Positions 34,830 to 43,719 are shown, counted from the stretch's first letter. The stretch: DNA of 54,869 nt from Spirosoma sp. (GCF_026391055.1 NZ_JAPLET010000028.1:1-54869); one strand, 5' to 3'. Numbers and translations are program-made. The notes: generated from the sequence alone by a model not told the origin.

Positions 34830-36431
34830 ATGCACCCTATTGAAACAATTACCGGTCTGCTTGGCATCACGACATTACTGGCTGTAGTGGCCCGGCGTTT
34901 ACGAATTTCGTACCCCATTCTATTAGTACTTACTGGCTTGTTCATCGGCTGGATACCCGGTCTGCCGCCCGTCATCTTATCGCCGGATGTGGTTTTTCTT
35001 ATCTTTCTGCCTCCCTTACTATACGCTGCTGCCTGGCAAATCGACAATGTTGAATTAAAATTATACAGTCGTTCGGTCTTGTTTCTGGCCGTAGGGCTTG
35101 TGCTCTTTACCTCTACGGTAGTTGCTTTGGTCGCCATTGTATGTATTCCGGGTTTTACGCTGGCACAGGGCTATCTACTCGGAGCCATCATTGCGCCCCC
35201 CGATGCGGTAGCGGCATCGTCAGTAACCAAAGGGTTGAATATTCCCAAGCGGATCACAACAGTGCTGGAAGGAGAGAGCCTGGTGAACGACGCGAGTAGC
35301 CTGATCATTTATCGCTACGGCCTGGTGGCTATCCTGACCAGTCAGTTCGTTTTGTGGAAAGCCGGTCTTCAATTTATCGGAATTGCACTGGCCAGTGGCG
35401 CATTGGGACTGGTTATCGGCTGGGTAATGCTTCAGGTGCATAAGGCCATTAGCCGGGATACCATAACCAACACGGCCATAACGCTGCTCATCCCGTACGG
35501 TTCTTACCTGATAGCCGAACAATTTCATCTTTCCGGGGTGCTGGTCGTCGTAACGGTTGGACTGTTTATTTCGGCCAGGAGCGGCCAGGTGTTTACGTAT
35601 GAAAGCCGGTTACAGACAAATTCGGTTTGGGCAGTTATGGTCTTCCTGCTCAACGGGCTGGTCTTTATCCTGATTGGTTTACAACTGCCAACGATCGTTT
35701 CCGAATTAAATGGCTACACAATGCCACAGGCTGTTAACTATGCCCTGCTTATCAGCGCTGTGGCCATTGTATGCCGAATCGTCTGGGTTTTTCCGGGTGC
35801 TTATGGCCCGCGCTGGCTGAGTGCCCGTATCCGGAAGCGGGAAGCAAAGCCACGCTGGCAGCAGGTGGCTGTGGTGAGTTGGGCCGGTATGCGGGGTGTT
35901 GTCTCGCTGGCTGGTGCGCTGGCCTTGCCCCTTACGTTGCCTAATGGGCAGCCTTTTCCGGGCCGCGATTTAATCCTGTTCATTACATTCGGGGTTATCT
36001 TTTGCACACTGGTATTACAGGGGCTTACCCTGCCCGTACTCATCGACGAACTGGATGTACGCGAAAAAATAGACGAAAAGAAAGAAGAGCGACGGTTGCG
36101 GCAGAAAATGGCCTTACAGGCTATAACCCACCTAGAGGCTAACCACTCGGCGGGGTCGGTTCACGATGACGTCCTGAATTACGTAAAGAACACCTACGAA
36201 CTGCGCATCAATGAACTGAACGGTATGCTTCGGGCTACGAACCTGGCAGAGCGCCCGGCCGAACTTTACCAGCAGGCAGTCCGGCTTCAGCTGGAGCTCC
36301 TGACAATTGAACGGACTGTACTGAGCGAACAACGCAAGGATAGCCAGCTGGACGATGATATACTCCGCAAGATAGAGCAGGAGTTGGACTTGGAGGCCGC
36401 CCGGCTGTCGCTGGTACAACCTGATAAATGA
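34830..36431 (+). CDS. Na+/H+ antiporter, CPA1 (NhaP/YjcE) family
   Basis: 533 residues with about 12 membrane helices in the first 400. CPA1 signatures: FLPPLLYAAAW at about 59-69, the APPDAVAA motif (usually PTDPVAV) with Asp125, and EGESLVNDASSL at about 147-158 with Asn153-Asp154. A conserved WAGMRGVVSLAGALALP lies near 350. The last 130 residues are hydrophilic and helical (KIDEKKEERRLRQKMALQAI and following), forming a cytoplasmic regulatory tail. It exchanges Na+ (or K+) for H+ across the inner membrane. It is divergent from the K+ channel gene, pointing to ion or pH homeostasis. Confidence 0.9.
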   Translation: MHPIETITGLLGITTLLAVVARRLRISYPILLVLTGLFIGWIPGLPPVILSPDVVFLIFLPPLLYAAAWQIDNVELKLYSRSVLFLAVGLVLFTSTVVALVAIVCIPGFTLAQGYLLGAIIAPPDAVAASSVTKGLNIPKRITTVLEGESLVNDASSLIIYRYGLVAILTSQFVLWKAGLQFIGIALASGALGLVIGWVMLQVHKAISRDTITNTAITLLIPYGSYLIAEQFHLSGVLVVVTVGLFISARSGQVFTYESRLQTNSVWAVMVFLLNGLVFILIGLQLPTIVSELNGYTMPQAVNYALLISAVAIVCRIVWVFPGAYGPRWLSARIRKREAKPRWQQVAVVSWAGMRGVVSLAGALALPLTLPNGQPFPGRDLILFITFGVIFCTLVLQGLTLPVLIDELDVREKIDEKKEERRLRQKMALQAITHLEANHSAGSVHDDVLNYVKNTYELRINELNGMLRATNLAERPAELYQQAVRLQLELLTIERTVLSEQRKDSQLDDDILRKIEQELDLEAARLSLVQPDK

Positions 36432-36635
36432 AAATATTAATAGAATCTTATTTGAGAAATACGCTAGTATATAGACCTTTATATTTATCTGGTTGGTCTA
36501 ACATTTTATTAAGATTAAAATTATCGGCTTGATCTTTAGGAATTAAGTATAAATACTTAATTTGGTCGGAAATTTAAGGGAATCTGCCCGTAACGGACCT
36601 TTGCAATAGTGAATAACACAAGATTTTACTCCGGT

Positions 36636-37631
36636 ATGATTAGTCTGGTCGTGCCAGCGTTCAATGAAGAAGAGAATTTATCTGTGCTGGTACATCGATT
36701 GATGGCCGTTATGAGTCAATACGAATGCTACGAAATTCTGATTGTAGATGACGGTAGCTCTGACCAGACCCGTCATGTACTTCGGCAATTAAGTCAGGCT
36801 TATCCGGTGGTACGGTTTATTTCGTTCTCGCGAAATTTCGGCCATCAAATGGCCTTGCGTGCCGGTTATGACAATGCGCGCGGGGAAGCCGTTATTTGCC
36901 TGGATGCCGACCTTCAGCACCCGCCCGAACTGATTCCGACATTGATCGAAAAGTGGCGTGAAGGTTATGAAGTTGTTTACACCGTTCGTCAGGCAGATCC
37001 AAAACTCTCGTGGTTCAAGCGGACAACTTCGAAGTATTTCTATCAGCTGCTGCGCAATGTCTCCAACCTGAAAATCGAGGATGGCGCAGCCGATTTCCGG
37101 CTTCTTGACCGGAAAGTGGTCGATACCCTTAAGCAGTTTAAAGAAAACGACCTGTTTTTACGCGGAGCTATTTCGTGGGTTGGCTTCCGGCAATGCCGTA
37201 TCCTTTACGAACCGGCAGCTCGCTATGCCGGTCGGTCAAAGTATTCATTCCGGAAAATGCTTCATCTGGCCGCTATGGGCATTACCTCCTTCTCGACGCG
37301 TCCGCTTTACTTATCCGTTCTGCTTGGGTTCACAATGTTCCTGATGGCCGGTCTGTTTGGTGCTGAAACGTTGTATGAGCACTTCTTTACAGATGCTACG
37401 GTTTCCGGTTGGACAACGCTGGTGTTGCTGATGGTACTGATCGGTGGTGTACAGTTCATTATGATTGGGATCATCGGCGTATATTTGGGAAAAACGTTCG
37501 TGGAGGTAAAAGGCCGCCCCGCCTATATTATTGGCGATACGAGCGAGATTGAGGAAAGCGTAACGACATGGCAAGCCCCGGCAAAAGAACAGGAACAACT
37601 TCAGGAAATATATTATTCACCGTTGACGTAG
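36636..37631 (+). CDS. GT2 glycosyltransferase (DPM1/GtrB-like) with C-terminal membrane helices
   Basis: 331 residues from the ATG at 36636; a GTG at 36609 would add nine residues, but a possible -7 box (GACCTTTG, 36596-36603) argues for the inner start. GT-A motifs: SLVVPAFNEEENL at the start, VDDGSSDQT at about 37-45, and CLDADLQHPP at about 88-97 (the DxD-type region). Two C-terminal membrane helices (about 225-250 and 262-288) follow, as in polyprenyl-phosphate sugar transferases. It probably makes a polyprenyl-phosphate-linked hexose used by the GT87-like enzyme two genes on. First of four genes; the next overlaps it by 64 bp. Confidence 0.87.
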   Translation: MISLVVPAFNEEENLSVLVHRLMAVMSQYECYEILIVDDGSSDQTRHVLRQLSQAYPVVRFISFSRNFGHQMALRAGYDNARGEAVICLDADLQHPPELIPTLIEKWREGYEVVYTVRQADPKLSWFKRTTSKYFYQLLRNVSNLKIEDGAADFRLLDRKVVDTLKQFKENDLFLRGAISWVGFRQCRILYEPAARYAGRSKYSFRKMLHLAAMGITSFSTRPLYLSVLLGFTMFLMAGLFGAETLYEHFFTDATVSGWTTLVLLMVLIGGVQFIMIGIIGVYLGKTFVEVKGRPAYIIGDTSEIEESVTTWQAPAKEQEQLQEIYYSPLT

Positions 37632-38371
37632 AGGAGTTCGACACCGCTGTTGAATTCGGTCATAACATTCCACTTGGCGAACAGATTGCGGTATCAACAA
37701 AGGGGTTACGCCTGTTGGCTGAGCGGTTCGATGCCCTCGGCACCCCCGTCACACTATTTACAACCGCCAACTACGCGCTTCACGAACCAGCGCTGATCAG
37801 ACAACTTGCCAATAAACACGAAATAGCGTCTCACGGCTATTTTCATACAACTTTCGAGCCAGCCGATTTACTAAAGTCCCGGCTGGCGCTTGAAGAATTA
37901 CTCAACCGGCCGGTAACTGGGTTCCGGCGTGCACGAATGGGATTTGTTGATCCTAACGATGTGCAGCAGGCTGGTTATCAGTACAACTCATCGTTACATC
38001 CAACCTGGCTGCCCGGTCGATATAATCACTGGGGTGAGCCGCGCCATCCATTTCGGGAAGCGGGTGTTTGGCAAATTCCGGCATCGGTTACCCCAACACT
38101 GCGGCTTCCCCTGTTTTGGCTCAGCCTGAAAAACTTTCCATTCGCCTATTATAAGCAGTTATGCCGCCAAACCCTGCGGACAGACGGTTTTTTGAACCTG
38201 TATGTGCATCCCTGGGAGTTTACGGATTTAGCTGGTTATGAAAAAATTCCGGGTTATGTCCGCCGACACTCACGGGATGAACTCCTCGACCGGGTCGAAA
38301 ATCTGCTGCGCTATCTAAAACAATACGGCGACTTCGGGACAATGGGAGACTTTGTGCAACGTCTTCAGTAA
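37568..38371 (+). CDS. Polysaccharide deacetylase (NodB-like)
   Basis: 267 residues. The NodB core starts NILFTVDVEEFD (motif 1, metal-binding Asp). Motif 2 is EIASHGYFHTTF, where the two His of HGYFH bind metal; FRRARMGFVD is a motif-3 equivalent; NLYVHPWEF near residue 215 is a late catalytic His motif. It lacks a signal peptide, so it acts in the cytoplasm, probably de-N-acetylating a lipid-linked sugar. It overlaps the GT2 gene by 64 bp in another frame, so translation is probably coupled. If a start further in were used the overlap would shrink, but no ATG fits before the core. Confidence 0.82.
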   Translation: MASPGKRTGTTSGNILFTVDVEEFDTAVEFGHNIPLGEQIAVSTKGLRLLAERFDALGTPVTLFTTANYALHEPALIRQLANKHEIASHGYFHTTFEPADLLKSRLALEELLNRPVTGFRRARMGFVDPNDVQQAGYQYNSSLHPTWLPGRYNHWGEPRHPFREAGVWQIPASVTPTLRLPLFWLSLKNFPFAYYKQLCRQTLRTDGFLNLYVHPWEFTDLAGYEKIPGYVRRHSRDELLDRVENLLRYLKQYGDFGTMGDFVQRLQ

Positions 38372-38405
38372 GTTATACTCCAGCGCCTTTGTTGTTGGTT
38401 TCTGT

Positions 38406-39575
38406 ATGATGTCATTTTCTAGAAAACCACTGTTCAGTGATTATCGATTCATCGTTGGCATTTATGGGATACTCGCCCTGTTTGTAAGCATCCGTACGCT
38501 TATTAACATGGATTCAAATAATTATCAGATTTTTTATTATTCATTACATCATCTTATCGACGGGAAGGATTTATATCTGCTCTATCCTGCCGAATACGGT
38601 GATCATTACCATTACGCACCCACGTTTGCGGCTCTATTTGCGCCCATTTTTGCACTGCCTTTTTCGGTAGGCCTGTTTTTGTGGCACCTTCTATTCACCG
38701 CCGTTTGGGTATACGCAGTTTATCGGATGCCCCTTACGCACAACCAGAAGGTAGTTGCGTACTGGTTTAGTATGCAGGAACTGTTCACCTCCCTGGTTAA
38801 TAGCCAAACGAACCCACTCATTGCGGCTCTTTCCCTGTTTACTTTTATCAGTTTCGAAAAACGCCAGCCGTTCTGGGCTGCTTTTTTTATCATCGTTGGC
38901 TTCAATATCAAGATATATAGTCTGGTAGCTGCCGCTTTGTTCCTGTTATATCCGCAGAAGTTTCGATTTCTGGCGTATCTGCTGCTGTGGGGAGTCGTGC
39001 TGGGTTTATTACCCCTCCTGTTCACCTCACCCGATCAGTTGGTTTGGCAGTATGAGAATTGGGTCAGGCAACTACTGTTAAAATCTGACTACGACAAATG
39101 GGCCAATACGTCTATTCATAAGCTGGTCCATTTAACTATCTCGCCCGATATCAGCACAAGTACAATCATTGGGGTAGGGGTCGTGCTGTTTTGTACGGTT
39201 TACCGGCGGGTTCAGGTGTATAGCGAACACTGGTTCAAAATGCTGCTGTTGGCCTCTGCTCTGATTTTTCAGGTCATCTTCAATCCCGTTGCCGAATCGC
39301 CCACCTACATAATCGCCGTAACGGGTGTCATGATCTGGTGGTTCTACTGCCCGAAAACGTGGCTGGATCGGGCGCTGTTGATAAGTTGTCTGATACTCAC
39401 TGTCTTATCGCCGAGCGATATTTTTCCACGTTTTCTACGTCAGTTACTGGTAACGCCTTACGCACTCAAAGCCTTGCCCTGCGTACTAATCTGGTTTCGG
39501 TTGCTTTATCTGATGCACACCATAAAATCAGTTCCGGCGTCACCAGCCATGGAACTTGTTGATAATCCTTCCTAA
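38406..39575 (+). CDS. GT87-like (DUF2029) integral membrane glycosyltransferase
   Basis: 389 residues from the first ATG pair at 38406/38409. About 9-10 hydrophobic membrane segments. Early periplasmic loop with DSNNYQIFYYSLHHLIDGKD and YHYAPTFAALFAPIF, typical of DUF2029/GT87 (phosphatidylinositol-mannosyltransferase-like GT-C enzymes), which transfer a sugar from a polyprenyl-phosphate donor on the outer side of the membrane. The donor may be made by the GT2 enzyme two genes upstream. It starts 34 bp after the deacetylase stop. Acceptor unknown. Confidence 0.75.
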   Translation: MMSFSRKPLFSDYRFIVGIYGILALFVSIRTLINMDSNNYQIFYYSLHHLIDGKDLYLLYPAEYGDHYHYAPTFAALFAPIFALPFSVGLFLWHLLFTAVWVYAVYRMPLTHNQKVVAYWFSMQELFTSLVNSQTNPLIAALSLFTFISFEKRQPFWAAFFIIVGFNIKIYSLVAAALFLLYPQKFRFLAYLLLWGVVLGLLPLLFTSPDQLVWQYENWVRQLLLKSDYDKWANTSIHKLVHLTISPDISTSTIIGVGVVLFCTVYRRVQVYSEHWFKMLLLASALIFQVIFNPVAESPTYIIAVTGVMIWWFYCPKTWLDRALLISCLILTVLSPSDIFPRFLRQLLVTPYALKALPCVLIWFRLLYLMHTIKSVPASPAMELVDNPS

Positions 39576-39595
39576 ATCCTACTGGTCCAGCCTAA

Positions 39596-39615
39596 AGAGG
39601 CCGTTGGCGGCCTCT
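39596..39615 (+). terminator. Short GC-rich hairpin between GT87 and methyltransferase genes
   Basis: AGAGGCC (39596-39602) pairs with GGCCTCT (39609-39615), 6-nt loop, no T-tract. It may reduce read-through into the methyltransferase gene. Confidence 0.4.
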
Positions 39616-39643
39616 CCATAATCTCATCTTAACTTCTTCATTG

Positions 39644-40345
39644 ATGGCCCCCACCTGGCTCGATTTCTGGCAACGTGAAAATGAATTCGACGAGTCGATG
39701 TCGACGAATTTCAATTATTTTCTGGAGCGCGTCGAAATGCACATTCCTTTATCAAAAAACCATCGGGTATTAGACATTGGCTCCGGACCAGGTAATCTGG
39801 AAGACGCCTGGCACAACCGCGTAGCTGAAATACATGGTCTGGATATATCCAAACGGTACAATGAGATTGCCCGTGCCCGGCACGCCAGTTCGTCTACTGT
39901 ATACTTCCATGATCTTGACCCAGACAATTATCTGAATTTTAGTCCGGTAGCCAACAGGCGATTTGATGTGATCATTGTGATGAGCGTTGTGCAATATTAC
40001 CGGCATCTCAGTGAGGTAGAACAGCTTTTGCAGGCGATCAAACGTGTGGCTGCCCCGGATGCCCGTGCCCTTATGTGTGATTTAATGGTTGGGGAGAGCT
40101 TTCTGAGCGACGTTTGGGGTATTCTAAAACGGTCGCTTTTGCAAGGTAAATTAGTCGCTACTCTGAAATTGCTGGTTCGCCTTCGCTTCTCGCACTATCA
40201 TACGGTTCGTAAGGAAAACGGGTTTCTGATAATACCCGAATCCGAATGGCTGGCTATGTGTGAGCGGTTGGGCCTGAAAGCGCGGTTTATCAACGAACCG
40301 CTTACCCTGCAACAAGAGCGCAGGAATTTACTGATTACCTTCTAG
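39644..40345 (+). CDS. SAM-dependent class I methyltransferase
   Basis: 233 residues from the ATG at 39644. Motif I RVLDIGSGPGNLED at about 41-54, an acidic residue after strand 2 in IHGLDISKRYNEIARA at about 63-78, and FDVIIVMSVVQYY at about 106-118 as the strand-4 region. The C-terminal half is hydrophobic and basic (ILKRSLLQGKLVATLKLLVR) and may touch the membrane. The substrate is unknown; its place 68 bp after the GT87-like gene suggests methylation of a glycan or lipid made by the preceding enzymes. It ends 44 bp from the convergent DciA-type gene. Confidence 0.8.
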   Translation: MAPTWLDFWQRENEFDESMSTNFNYFLERVEMHIPLSKNHRVLDIGSGPGNLEDAWHNRVAEIHGLDISKRYNEIARARHASSSTVYFHDLDPDNYLNFSPVANRRFDVIIVMSVVQYYRHLSEVEQLLQAIKRVAAPDARALMCDLMVGESFLSDVWGILKRSLLQGKLVATLKLLVRLRFSHYHTVRKENGFLIIPESEWLAMCERLGLKARFINEPLTLQQERRNLLITF

Positions 40346-40389
40346 TTGTCTTGTATCTTAATGGTATTGGAGGAGTAACGGCCTCTAGT

Positions 40390-40716
40390 CTAGATGAAGA
40401 CCACATCGTCAATGACGTCCGTACCCATGTCCTTGTTGACCAACTGGATAAGTTTCTGTTTGGCATTGACTAGCTCGTTACGTAGCGGGGCCGACGCGAT
40501 TTCAATATAGAGTTTGCGGTCGCGGACGTAGAGCCGATTCGTGCGGGACGCAATGGTTGGTCCCATCATTCGGCCCCAGAAAGCTTCAAGATAGGTTTCA
40601 TTGAAGCGGGTCTGTAGTTGGTAAGCTTTCAACAACTGCCCGATAGCATCTTTTAAAGACGTGACTCCGGCCACTCGGGTGGCATTTTCACGGTTGTAGC
40701 GATACGTTTGATTCAT
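40390..40716 (-). CDS. DUF721/DciA-family protein
   Basis: 108 residues from the ATG at 40716. The DUF721 core is seen as SLKDAIGQLLKAYQLQTRFN at about 21-40, FWGRMMGPTIASRTNRLYVR at about 46-65 and LYIEIASAPLRNELVNAKQK at about 69-88. DciA proteins load the replicative helicase in bacteria that lack DnaC; short versions like this one are common in Bacteroidota. It has its own predicted promoter and is divergent from the SAM-riboswitch operon. Confidence 0.75.
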   Translation of the reverse strand: MNQTYRYNRENATRVAGVTSLKDAIGQLLKAYQLQTRFNETYLEAFWGRMMGPTIASRTNRLYVRDRKLYIEIASAPLRNELVNAKQKLIQLVNKDMGTDVIDDVVFI

Positions 40717-40734
40717 GTGGCAGTTGTCTTGCTG

Positions 40735-40742
40735 CAAAAGTA
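40735..40742 (-). promoter_or_regulatory. -7 promoter box of the DUF721 gene
   Basis: The minus strand reads TACTTTTG at 40742-40735, an exact TAnnTTTG match 18 bp before the ATG at 40716. The upstream TTTG box is not evident. Confidence 0.45.
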
Positions 40743-40821
40743 AACAATGAATTGACTTAATAGACGGAGATATTAGTTACCGTGTTAAAAAAAGTAGCTT
40801 ATGCAGAAAAACGCCGGGCTG

Positions 40822-40853
40822 TTTGGATTCGCGCGGTTTGACTAGTATACTTG
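40822..40853 (+). promoter_or_regulatory. Promoter of the metY leader
   Basis: TTTG (40822-40825), 20-nt spacer, TATACTTG (40846-40853), one mismatch to TAnnTTTG. Transcription would begin near 40860. A 7-bp inverted repeat CGCGTCA/TGACGCG (40873-40879, 40893-40899) then precedes the riboswitch. Confidence 0.5.
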
Positions 40854-40903
40854 CGGCATCAAGTCATTGCAACGCGTCATTTTTTCCATTCCTGACGCGC
40901 ATT

Positions 40904-41007
40904 GATTTATAAAGAAGCGGGGAGAGATCAGGCTCTGCGAACCGCTGGCAACCTACCACATGGCAAGGTGCTAACTCCTGCCTAAATACATTTAGGAACT
41001 ATAAATC
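40904..41007 (+). promoter_or_regulatory. SAM-I riboswitch (S-box), Bacteroidota form
   Basis: P1 is GATTTATA (40904-40911) with TATAAATC (41000-41007), a perfect 8-bp pairing. Inside are the conserved blocks GGGGAGAGATCAGGCTCTG, GAACCGCTGGCAACC and AAGGTGCTAACTCCTGCC; CCTAAA/TTTAGG forms P4. Such elements sense SAM and lower sulfur-amino-acid gene expression; the gene downstream is metY, in agreement. Between 41008 and 41241 no hairpin with T-tract was seen, so control may be at translation or by an unrecognised structure. Confidence 0.88.
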
Positions 41008-41241
41008 GGTACTAATCATGCTCTATTATCAGCAGTGTATGCCTCCGGCCAAATGGCCTTGTCGGGCATAACAGACTTTCTCCACCCACCGCCACGAAAA
41101 CCGGGATGGTTTGTCGTGTGCACCTATCAAATTTATCGTATCTAGTTCGACGTTGCCGGTTGCCAGTTCACACCATCTGCTGTGGGGCAACAAACGCCGA
41201 ACAAAAATACCCGGCAGTAAAACCGTTAACCATTCATAATC

Positions 41242-42555
41242 ATGTCAGAACTTCACTTTGATACCCTCCAGCTGCACGCTGGTCAGGAAGTCGACCCCAC
41301 TACCAACGCACGGGCCGTACCCATTTATCAAACAACATCATTTGTATTCAATGATTCGGCTCACGGGGCCGATCTGTTTGCGCTGAAAGCGTTTGGGAAC
41401 ATCTATACCCGCATCATGAACCCAACGTCCGATGTGTTCGAGAAGCGCGTTGCGGCTCTCGAAGGTGGTGTGGCTGCGCTGGCGGTGGCTTCCGGACAGG
41501 CAGCCCAGTTTATCGCGCTGAGCAACATCCTGAGCGCGGGCGATAATTTTGTGACGACGTCGTTCCTGTACGGTGGTACCTACAACCAGTTTAAAGTGTC
41601 GTTCAAGCGCCTGGGTATCGAAGCCCGCTTTGCCGACGGCGACAAGCCCGAGTCGTTTGCCAAACTGATCGACGAAAATACCAAAGCGATCTACCTCGAA
41701 ACGATTGGCAATCCAGGGTTCAATATTCCCGATTTCGATGCTTTTGCCGCACTGGCAAAGGAGCACGATCTACCCCTGATCGTCGACAATACATTCGGGG
41801 CCGGTGGCTACCTTTTCCGCCCACTCGAACACGGGGCGGCCGTGGTTGTAGAGTCGGCTACGAAGTGGATTGGCGGACATGGTACGAGCATCGGCGGAGT
41901 TATTGTCGATGGAGGCACGTACAACTGGGGGAATGGCAAGTTTCCACAATTTAGCGAGCCATCGGAAGGGTATCATGGCATGGTATTCAGCGATGTGTTC
42001 GGGGTGGGTGGTCCCTTCGGCAATATCCAGTTTATCATTCGTGCCCGTGTAGAAGGTCTGCGCGATTGGGGTCCGGCCATCAGCCCGTTCAACTCATTCC
42101 TGCTGCTACAGGGGCTGGAAACGCTCTCGCTACGCGTGGATCGTACGGTGCAGAACGCCCTGGCGCTGGCCCAATGGCTGGAACAGCACGAACAGGTGGA
42201 AGCGGTAAACTATCCGGGTCTGGAGAGCAGCCCCTACCATGAACTAGCTAAGAAATACCTTAAACGCGGGTTTGGGGGCGTATTCTCCTTCAAAGTGAAA
42301 GGGGGCAATGAAGCCGCCAACGAGTTTGTTAACAGCCTGAAACTGGTGAGTCACCTCGCCAACGTTGGCGACTCCAAAACGTTGATTATTCATCCGGCGG
42401 CTACTACACACCAGCAATTAAGCGAACAGGAGCAGGCTAGTGCGGGTGTTGCAATGGGTGTGCTGCGGGTTTCGGCCGGTATCGAACACATTGATGATAT
42501 TAAAGCTGACTTCGAGCAGGCCTTCGCCAGAATTGCCGAACCGGTAATAGGATAG
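41242..42555 (+). CDS. metY: O-acetylhomoserine sulfhydrylase
   Basis: 437 residues, a PLP enzyme of the Cys/Met metabolism family. N-terminal FDTLQLHAGQEVDPTTNARA, YTRIMNPTSDVFEKRVAALE at about 55-74, PLIVDNTFGAGG at about 178-189, and the PLP lysine K208 in ESATKWIGGHGTSIGG. The C-terminal LIIHPAATTHQQLSEQEQ is typical of OAH sulfhydrylases. It converts O-acetylhomoserine and sulfide to homocysteine and acetate. The SAM riboswitch in its 690-nt-free leader and metX directly downstream support methionine synthesis by direct sulfhydrylation. Confidence 0.93.
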   Translation: MSELHFDTLQLHAGQEVDPTTNARAVPIYQTTSFVFNDSAHGADLFALKAFGNIYTRIMNPTSDVFEKRVAALEGGVAALAVASGQAAQFIALSNILSAGDNFVTTSFLYGGTYNQFKVSFKRLGIEARFADGDKPESFAKLIDENTKAIYLETIGNPGFNIPDFDAFAALAKEHDLPLIVDNTFGAGGYLFRPLEHGAAVVVESATKWIGGHGTSIGGVIVDGGTYNWGNGKFPQFSEPSEGYHGMVFSDVFGVGGPFGNIQFIIRARVEGLRDWGPAISPFNSFLLLQGLETLSLRVDRTVQNALALAQWLEQHEQVEAVNYPGLESSPYHELAKKYLKRGFGGVFSFKVKGGNEAANEFVNSLKLVSHLANVGDSKTLIIHPAATTHQQLSEQEQASAGVAMGVLRVSAGIEHIDDIKADFEQAFARIAEPVIG

Positions 42556-42559
42556 TACA

Positions 42560-42630
42560 AGCCCCAACCCCCAAAGAGGGCTATACAGGTAGCTAAAGCC
42601 CTTTTGGGGGGTGGGACCTTAACTTTTTTT
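42560..42630 (+). terminator. G/C-rich inverted repeat with T-tract between metY and metX
   Basis: The arm 42560-42582 (AGCCCCAACCCCCAAAGAGG plus GCT) and the arm 42597-42616 (AGCCCTTTTGGGGGGTGGGA) are largely complementary and can form a long, slightly imperfect stem. A run of seven T follows at 42624-42630. It looks like an intrinsic terminator or attenuator, and also like the C5/G5-type intergenic repeats seen in Cytophagales genomes. The metX start lies immediately behind it. Confidence 0.6.
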
Positions 42631-42633
42631 CGA

Positions 42634-43713
42634 TTGGACCTCACTTATTTCGATTACAAATATTCGTTCCCGCTCGAATCCGGGGAGAGCTTGCCGGGAT
42701 TTCGGCTGGCTTATACCACACGCGGCACCCTCAACAGCGATCAGTCGAATGTTGTCTGGATCTGCCATGCCCTGACCGGCAATGCCGATGCGGGCGACTG
42801 GTGGGGCGGTATGGTGGGTCCGGGCAAGTACTACGATCCGGCCAATCACTTTGTGATCTGTGCCAATGTGATCGGGTCGTGCTATGGATCTACCGGTCCC
42901 TTGTCTATAAATCCGTATACGGGGCAGCCCTTTTATCATCATTTTCCGATGATTACCATCCGGGACATGGTGGCGGCTCTGGATTTGCTTCGGCAGGAAC
43001 TAGGTATCGAAAAAATCCATACGTGCATTGGCGGTTCGGTTGGGGGTGAGCAGGCGCTGGAATGGGCCATTCTACAGCCCAGCCTTATCGAGAACCTGGT
43101 CATCATTGCAGCCAGTGCCATTGCGTCGCCCTGGTGTATTGCCTTCAACGAGGCACAACGAATGGCTATTGAAGCCGATCCTACCTGGCCCGAACAGCGC
43201 GACGATGCCGGTGTGGCCGGAATGAAAGCAGCCCGTGCTATGGCTATGATTTCGTATCGGAATTACGATACCTATGGCTTTACACAGGCGCTGGATAATA
43301 ATGAGCAGCTAGATGGATATAAATCAGCGAGCTATCAGCGCTATCAGGGCGAGAAACTGGTTGAACGATTCAATGCCTTCACCTATTGGACGCTGTCTAA
43401 AGTAATGGATTCGCATAATGTTGGGCGAAACCGGGGCAGTATTCTAAACGCGCTGGCGCAGGTAAAATCCCGCACGCTGGTCGTGGGAATTCGGTCTGAT
43501 CTGCTTTTTCCTCCCTCTGAGCAGCAGTTCCTGGCCCGACATATTCCCGATGCCACTTACGAAGAAATTGATTCATTATATGGCCATGATGGCTTTTTAA
43601 TTGAGTTTAGACCACTGGCCGGTATTATCCGGAAGTGGATGGCGAGTGCCGCTTCGGCGGGTGGAGCACCGGTAACCAACGCGTCAACAAGTTTTAGTCA
43701 GCCGGTTAAATAA
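42634..43713 (+). CDS. metX: Homoserine O-acetyltransferase
   Basis: 359 residues from a TTG at 42634; no ATG exists before the conserved core, and a TTG at 42604 would lie inside the hairpin. Alpha/beta-hydrolase fold: WICHALTGNADAGDWW, NVIGSCYGSTGP, nucleophile Ser in CIGGSVGGEQALEWA at about 132-146, Asp in VGIRSDLLFPPSEQ and His in YGHDGFLIE, all typical of MetX. It makes O-acetylhomoserine from homoserine and acetyl-CoA for MetY. It is separated from metY by a terminator-like hairpin, so its level may be set lower. An SGNH hydrolase gene follows 6 bp later. Confidence 0.9.
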   Translation: MDLTYFDYKYSFPLESGESLPGFRLAYTTRGTLNSDQSNVVWICHALTGNADAGDWWGGMVGPGKYYDPANHFVICANVIGSCYGSTGPLSINPYTGQPFYHHFPMITIRDMVAALDLLRQELGIEKIHTCIGGSVGGEQALEWAILQPSLIENLVIIAASAIASPWCIAFNEAQRMAIEADPTWPEQRDDAGVAGMKAARAMAMISYRNYDTYGFTQALDNNEQLDGYKSASYQRYQGEKLVERFNAFTYWTLSKVMDSHNVGRNRGSILNALAQVKSRTLVVGIRSDLLFPPSEQQFLARHIPDATYEEIDSLYGHDGFLIEFRPLAGIIRKWMASAASAGGAPVTNASTSFSQPVK

Positions 43714-43719
43714 CGCAGT

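Noticed and set aside
36609..36635. GTG start for the GT2 glycosyltransferase
   Set aside because: A possible -7 box at 36596-36603 would leave it at the transcript start; the ATG at 36636 gives the usual family N-terminus.
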